From Corydoras sp. C115 (taxonomy: Eukaryota; Chordata; Actinopteri; Siluriformes; Callichthyidae): a stretch of DNA of 64,000 bases. Location of the stretch: positions 3,849,001-3,913,000 of the forward strand of contig JAFMOC010000002.1 in assembly GCA_019802505.1 (NCBI GenBank), read 5' to 3'. The notes beneath the pieces are model-generated. The model had not been told where the DNA came from. It did not search any database and worked only from the letters and a program-made list of their open reading frames with translations. Below, piece by piece: positions 61,036 through 64,000 of this stretch. Numbering within the stretch: the stretch's first letter is position 1; each line of letters starts with the position of its first letter. Made by a program: the position numbers and the translations under genes.

Positions 61036-63025
61036 TCAGGTGGATGCCCACGGCGGATCAGAAGTGGACCACGCCCTCGGGCTGAGTGGTCCGGTGGACG
61101 CCCACGTCGGGCGCGGGGTTGGCCACGTACTCTGGCTGCGAGGCGGGTGCCCCCGTCGGACGAGGAGTGGGCCACGCCCTCTGGCAGCGTGGTCCGGTGG
61201 ACGCCCACATCGGGCGAGGAGATGGCCACGCACTCTGGCTGCGTGGCGAGGCGGGCGCCCCCTGGCTGCGTGGTCTGGCGGGCGCCCACGTCGGACGAGG
61301 AGTGGGCCACGCCCTCTGGCAGCGTGGTCCGGTGGACGCCCCCTGGTGGCGTGGCGAGGCGGGCGCCCCCTGGCGGCGTGGCAGGGCGGACGCCCCCTGG
61401 CGGTGGGGCGAGGCGGACGCCCCCTGGCGGCGGGGCGTGCGGCGTGCGGCCCCTGCTGCTCGGGGCGTGCGGCGTGCGGCCCCTGGACCTCGGGCTGGGC
61501 GGCGTGCGGCCCCTGCTGCTCGGGCTGGGCGGCGTGACGCCCCTGCTGCTCGGGCTGGGCGGCGTAACGCCCCTGCTGCTCGGGCTGGGCGGCGTGACGC
61601 CCCCTGGGCTTTGGGATGGGCGGCGTGACGCCCCTGGACTTCGGGATGGGCGGCGTGACGCCCCTGGACATCGGGATGGGCGGCGTGACGCCCCTGGACT
61701 TCGGGATGGGCGGCGTGATGCCCCTGGACTTCGGGATGGGCGGCGTGACGCCCCTGGACTTCGGGATGGGCGGCGTGACGCCCCTGGACTTCGGGATGGG
61801 CGGCGTGACGCCCCTGGACTTCGGGATGGGCGGCGTGATGCCCCTGGACTTCGGGATGGGCGGCGTGATGCCCCTGGACATCGGGATGGGCGGCGTGACG
61901 CCCCTGGACATCGGGATGGGCGGCGTGACGCCCCTGGACATCGGGATGGGCGGCGTGACGCCCCTGGACATCGGGATGGGCGGCGTGACGCCCCTGGACT
62001 TCGGGATGGGCGGCGTGACGCCCCTGGACTTCGGGATGGGCGGCGTGACGCCCCTGGACTTCGGGATGGGCGGCGTGACGCCCCTGGACTTCGGGATGGG
62101 CACGCGCGCCGGTAGGACCTCGGCGGGCACGCATGCTGGCTGGACCTCGGCGGGTTCGCACGCTGGCAGGACCTCGGCGGGCACGCATGCTGGCAGGACC
62201 TCGGTGGGCACGCACGCTGGGCGGACATTGGCGGACACGCACGCTGGCAGGACCTTGGCGGGCACGCACGCTGGCAGGACCGTGGCGGGCACGCACGCTG
62301 GGCGGACCTCGGCGGGCACGCACGCTGGGCGGACCTCGGCGGGCACGCACGCTGGCAGGACCTCGGCGGGCACGCACGCTGGGCGGACCTCGGCGGGCAC
62401 GCACGCTGGCAGGGCGTTGGCAGGCACGCACGCTGGGCGGACCTCGGCCGGCACCTCAGGCTCTCCCTCCTGCACACAGAACATATACACCCCCACCGCA
62501 ATGCCCAAACACATAGACATCTCAGACATGGGGAAGACGGACTGGACACACGAGACAGGGGGACACGGATCCACATCTACCCCCCCGAGTGTTGGCTCCG
62601 GTACCGCCCCCTCGCAGCGCGATCCAGTCACAGCGCGGTCCGGCGCAGGCGCGTCACATGACTGCCCCGCAGCACACGTACCGCGCTCAGCAGCTGCGCG
62701 CGCACGCTGCGCGCGCACGCTGCGTCTTGGCACCGCGCCGGCGCGCTCTGCGTCTGGATTTCGTCACGTGGGGTTTAACAAGCTGGACCGGAGCGTCCGT
62801 CCAGAACTCCTCAGAGTTTAGGAGGGTTCGTATGGGCAGAATATGCCCATACAGGTACGACTCGCCCGTCTCATCATCGGAGATCTGAACCAAGTCCAGA
62901 CCTTCCTCAGCGCAGAGCGCTTCGTACCCGTACCTCCACATCCACTCATCATCAGAGTCATAATCATACATTGACATTACATAGTTCGGGCCGTCCTCAC
63001 GGCTCCGGGACGGCGGGCTGCGCAT
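61036..63025 (-). pseudogene. repeat-containing protein of LTR element, one frameshift (copy C)
   Basis: The minus-strand frame from 63025 encodes the acidic domain (WRYGYEALCAEEGLDLVQ, ISDDETGESYLYGHILP, EEFW) and a basic run (SRRRARRR), stopping at 62687. A second frame overlapping from 62733 continues without stop to 61036. It contains a CEGAVPEPTLGG linker also seen in copy D, a hydrophobic segment (EMSMCLGIAVGVYMFC), thirteen 9-residue units (VPAEVLPAC type), and about sixteen 10-residue units (PIPKSRGVTP type), then a Pro/Gly/Arg-rich tail. One indel near 62690-62733 separates the two halves. The repeat number is far higher than in copies B and D. Confidence 0.72.
61470..62455 (-). repeat. 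main 30-bp and 27-bp arrays of copy C
   Basis: 30-bp units fill 61470-62100 with near-perfect periodicity; each 60 bases holds two units. 27-bp units ('cggcgggcacgcacgctggc' + 'aggacct' type) fill about 62105-62455. Long frames on both strands arise here because the units lack stops in nearly all frames. Confidence 0.92.
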
Positions 63026-63149
63026 AGCGCACTCGCGGACACGGCGGAACGCGCCGCGAGTACGAGGCTACACGGCCCCCGCAAAGAAAAATTTAAAAAC
63101 GCGCTTACCTGGGCTCTGGACTCCCCAAATTTCCTTTGGCTGGTTGTTC

Positions 63150-63502
63150 TGTCACGGAAGTCTACCTCGGGCTGAAGCGGTGCCGCGTAGGAAGCGCACA
63201 CCGCCGCGTTACATGCGCTGAAGGGAGCCAGGCACGCAGGTAGCAGAAACGGGTTTATTAAAGGTGCAGTGCACCAAAAAACATGAGGTACGAAAAAGAC
63301 TAAAGTGACATAAAACAACAACCAGCACTGAAGACAAGAAACAATGGACATAAATACCAAAAGACACCCGATCACGTGCACAAGACAAACCAATTACAGA
63401 AAAGAGTTAATTAACTAAACTAATGAACACTGAACGTCAATTAACTCAAACAAACGGGACGAAACACAAAACAGGTGACAGGTGCCCTAGGCACCTGTTA
63501 CA
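63150..63502 (-). repeat. 5' LTR of copy C
   Basis: On the minus strand it starts TGTAACAGGTGCCTAGGGC, a short palindrome at the very tip, and ends CTTCCGTGACA. A polyadenylation-type 'cctttaataaacccg' lies about 100 bases before its end. Confidence 0.9.
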
Positions 63503-64000
63503 CTGGGTGTATCTGCCCAGCGCCCAAAACATTCTCCCCTGGATGGGGAGAGATTAGTAGAGGATAAAGCGGAATGGATAGATGGATGGATTTGTATATA
63601 AACAGAATGTGTGTCTGGTAGGTTAATAAACATAAATATACTTGTTTTGTTTTGTGACTTATGTAGTAGTGAATGGTTTATTTTTTATTTATGCAACAGA
63701 AGGAATTATGTTGTAAAAAATATCCAGTGTTTTTGTAATAAATGTTGTGTCCATAATGTCTTTCAAACATTTGCTCATTCACTAATTCATCTACTATGTA
63801 GTAATGGAGTTCAGATATAGAAAGAAAAACAGACCGTTATACATTTAAACCCAGAGGCAATTTATTATCTTCAATTTACCTACCCTCAGGTTAAAGGATT
63901 GTCATATAAAACTAAAGTTCACTAAGGAAAACCACTCAGAGATGGAAAGAACAGGCAAACTCCATACATAGAAGAACCAGATTAAACCTTTAAACCTGAT

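Larger units (their letters stand above)
60177..63507 (-). mobile_element. non-autonomous LTR retrotransposon (copy C), target duplication CTGGG
   Basis: The element spans 60182-63502, with CTGGG at 60177-60181 and 63503-63507, in minus orientation. The 5' LTR (63150-63502, 353 bp) is complete. The 3' LTR (60182-60322) is cut after 'acatgaggta'. Over the shared 141 bases the two LTRs differ at two sites, so insertion is recent. The order from the 5' LTR is leader with 'gtccagagcccaggtaagc', acidic-domain coding region, hydrophobic segment, 27-bp repeats, 30-bp repeats, GC-rich region, G/C tract, then an extra 30-bp array in place of the purine tract and LTR start. No gag or pol is present. 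Confidence 0.92.
59948..63595 (+). mobile_element. tRNA-derived SINE split by LTR element C
   Basis: The 5' part (59948-60181) has the A-box 'tggcttagtggttagc' and B-box 'agttcgaatccc', and runs to 'ccctgtcctggg'. The 3' part resumes at 63503 with 'ctgggtgtatctgcccagcg' and ends near 63595. The LTR element sits exactly between, with CTGGG repeated on both sides. Confidence 0.92.
57955..64000 (-). other. ptprt: ptprt intron (5' side of the MAM core exon)
   Basis: This intron precedes the MAM core exon and continues beyond the window. It contains a CT/CA microsatellite, a split SINE and LTR element C. A possible fragment of a common fish repeat lies at about 58330-58460 ('catgtcactgcagctctggg'). 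Nothing is recognised in 57955-58329, 58609-59947 and 63596-64000. Confidence 0.8.

Noticed and set aside
59964..62576. Very long minus-strand open frame (870 codons) with Arg/Pro/Ser repeats
   Set aside because: It runs through GC-rich 27/30-bp repeats in the wrong frame relative to the conserved 9- and 10-residue units, and then into LTR and SINE sequence. It is open because the repeat units lack stops.
60296..62821. Several long plus-strand frames (202-401 codons) rich in GGVTPLDFGM or DGRRDAPG
   Set aside because: They are antisense to the conserved coding strand and arise from the same stop-free repeats. Copies B and D show no conserved N-terminal domain in these frames.
57955..64000. 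Search for the first MAM exon and signal-peptide exon of ptprt
   Set aside because: No segment with MAM N-terminal motifs and flanking splice sites was found. These exons presumably lie beyond the window.

Overview
The window is from a teleost fish nuclear genome. It holds six consecutive internal exons of one minus-strand gene with consensus splice sites and compatible phases, very large AT-rich introns, long TA microsatellites, and dense fish-type transposable elements (Tc1 transposons, tRNA-derived SINEs, an L2-like LINE, Ty3/Gypsy LTR elements). Nothing prokaryotic is present. The species cannot be fixed from the sequence.

The host gene is a type IIB receptor protein tyrosine phosphatase, best matched to PTPRT (ptprt). 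Gene order runs from high to low coordinates: MAM-domain exons at 57683-57954 and 32522-32597, Ig-domain exons at 22620-22735 and 19621-19795, and fibronectin type III exons at 12303-12596 and 3109-3432. The signal-peptide end lies above 64000. The remaining FN3 repeats, transmembrane segment and phosphatase domains lie below position 1. Introns are about 8.9, 7.0, 2.8, 9.8 and 25.1 kb.

Everything else is intronic and mostly mobile DNA. At 2-23 kb there are Tc1 relics, SINEs, a chromodomain fragment of a Gypsy integrase, and an L2-like LINE carrying a SINE that shares its 3' tail. At 25.6-29.4 kb a palindrome-rich DNA element holds an LTR element and a solo LTR. At 32.9-34.4 kb there is a complete but decayed Tc1 element. 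At 34.7-38.2 kb there is a broken Gypsy element with Gag, protease, RNase H and integrase pieces. At 45.1-47.2 kb and 60.2-63.5 kb lie two more LTR elements in minus orientation, each with a 5-bp target duplication. At 50.6-52.2 kb there is a second Tc1 element. Solo LTRs lie at 29.1, 31.0, 41.1 and 49.7 kb.

The most unusual content is the LTR family at 26.6-28.8, 45.1-47.2 and 60.2-63.5 kb. These elements lack recognisable gag or pol. They carry one shared, unrecognised protein: a conserved acidic N-terminal domain with WRYG, QISDDE, ESYLYGH and EEFW motifs, a basic stretch, a short hydrophobic segment, then arrays of a 9-residue unit and a 10-residue unit encoded by 27- and 30-bp tandem repeats. 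Base changes between copies are mostly silent in the N-terminal core, which suggests selection on the protein. The broken Gypsy element at 34.7-38.2 kb shares their leader and LTR end and has a similar cysteine/proline repeat after integrase, so it is a plausible relative of the autonomous partner.
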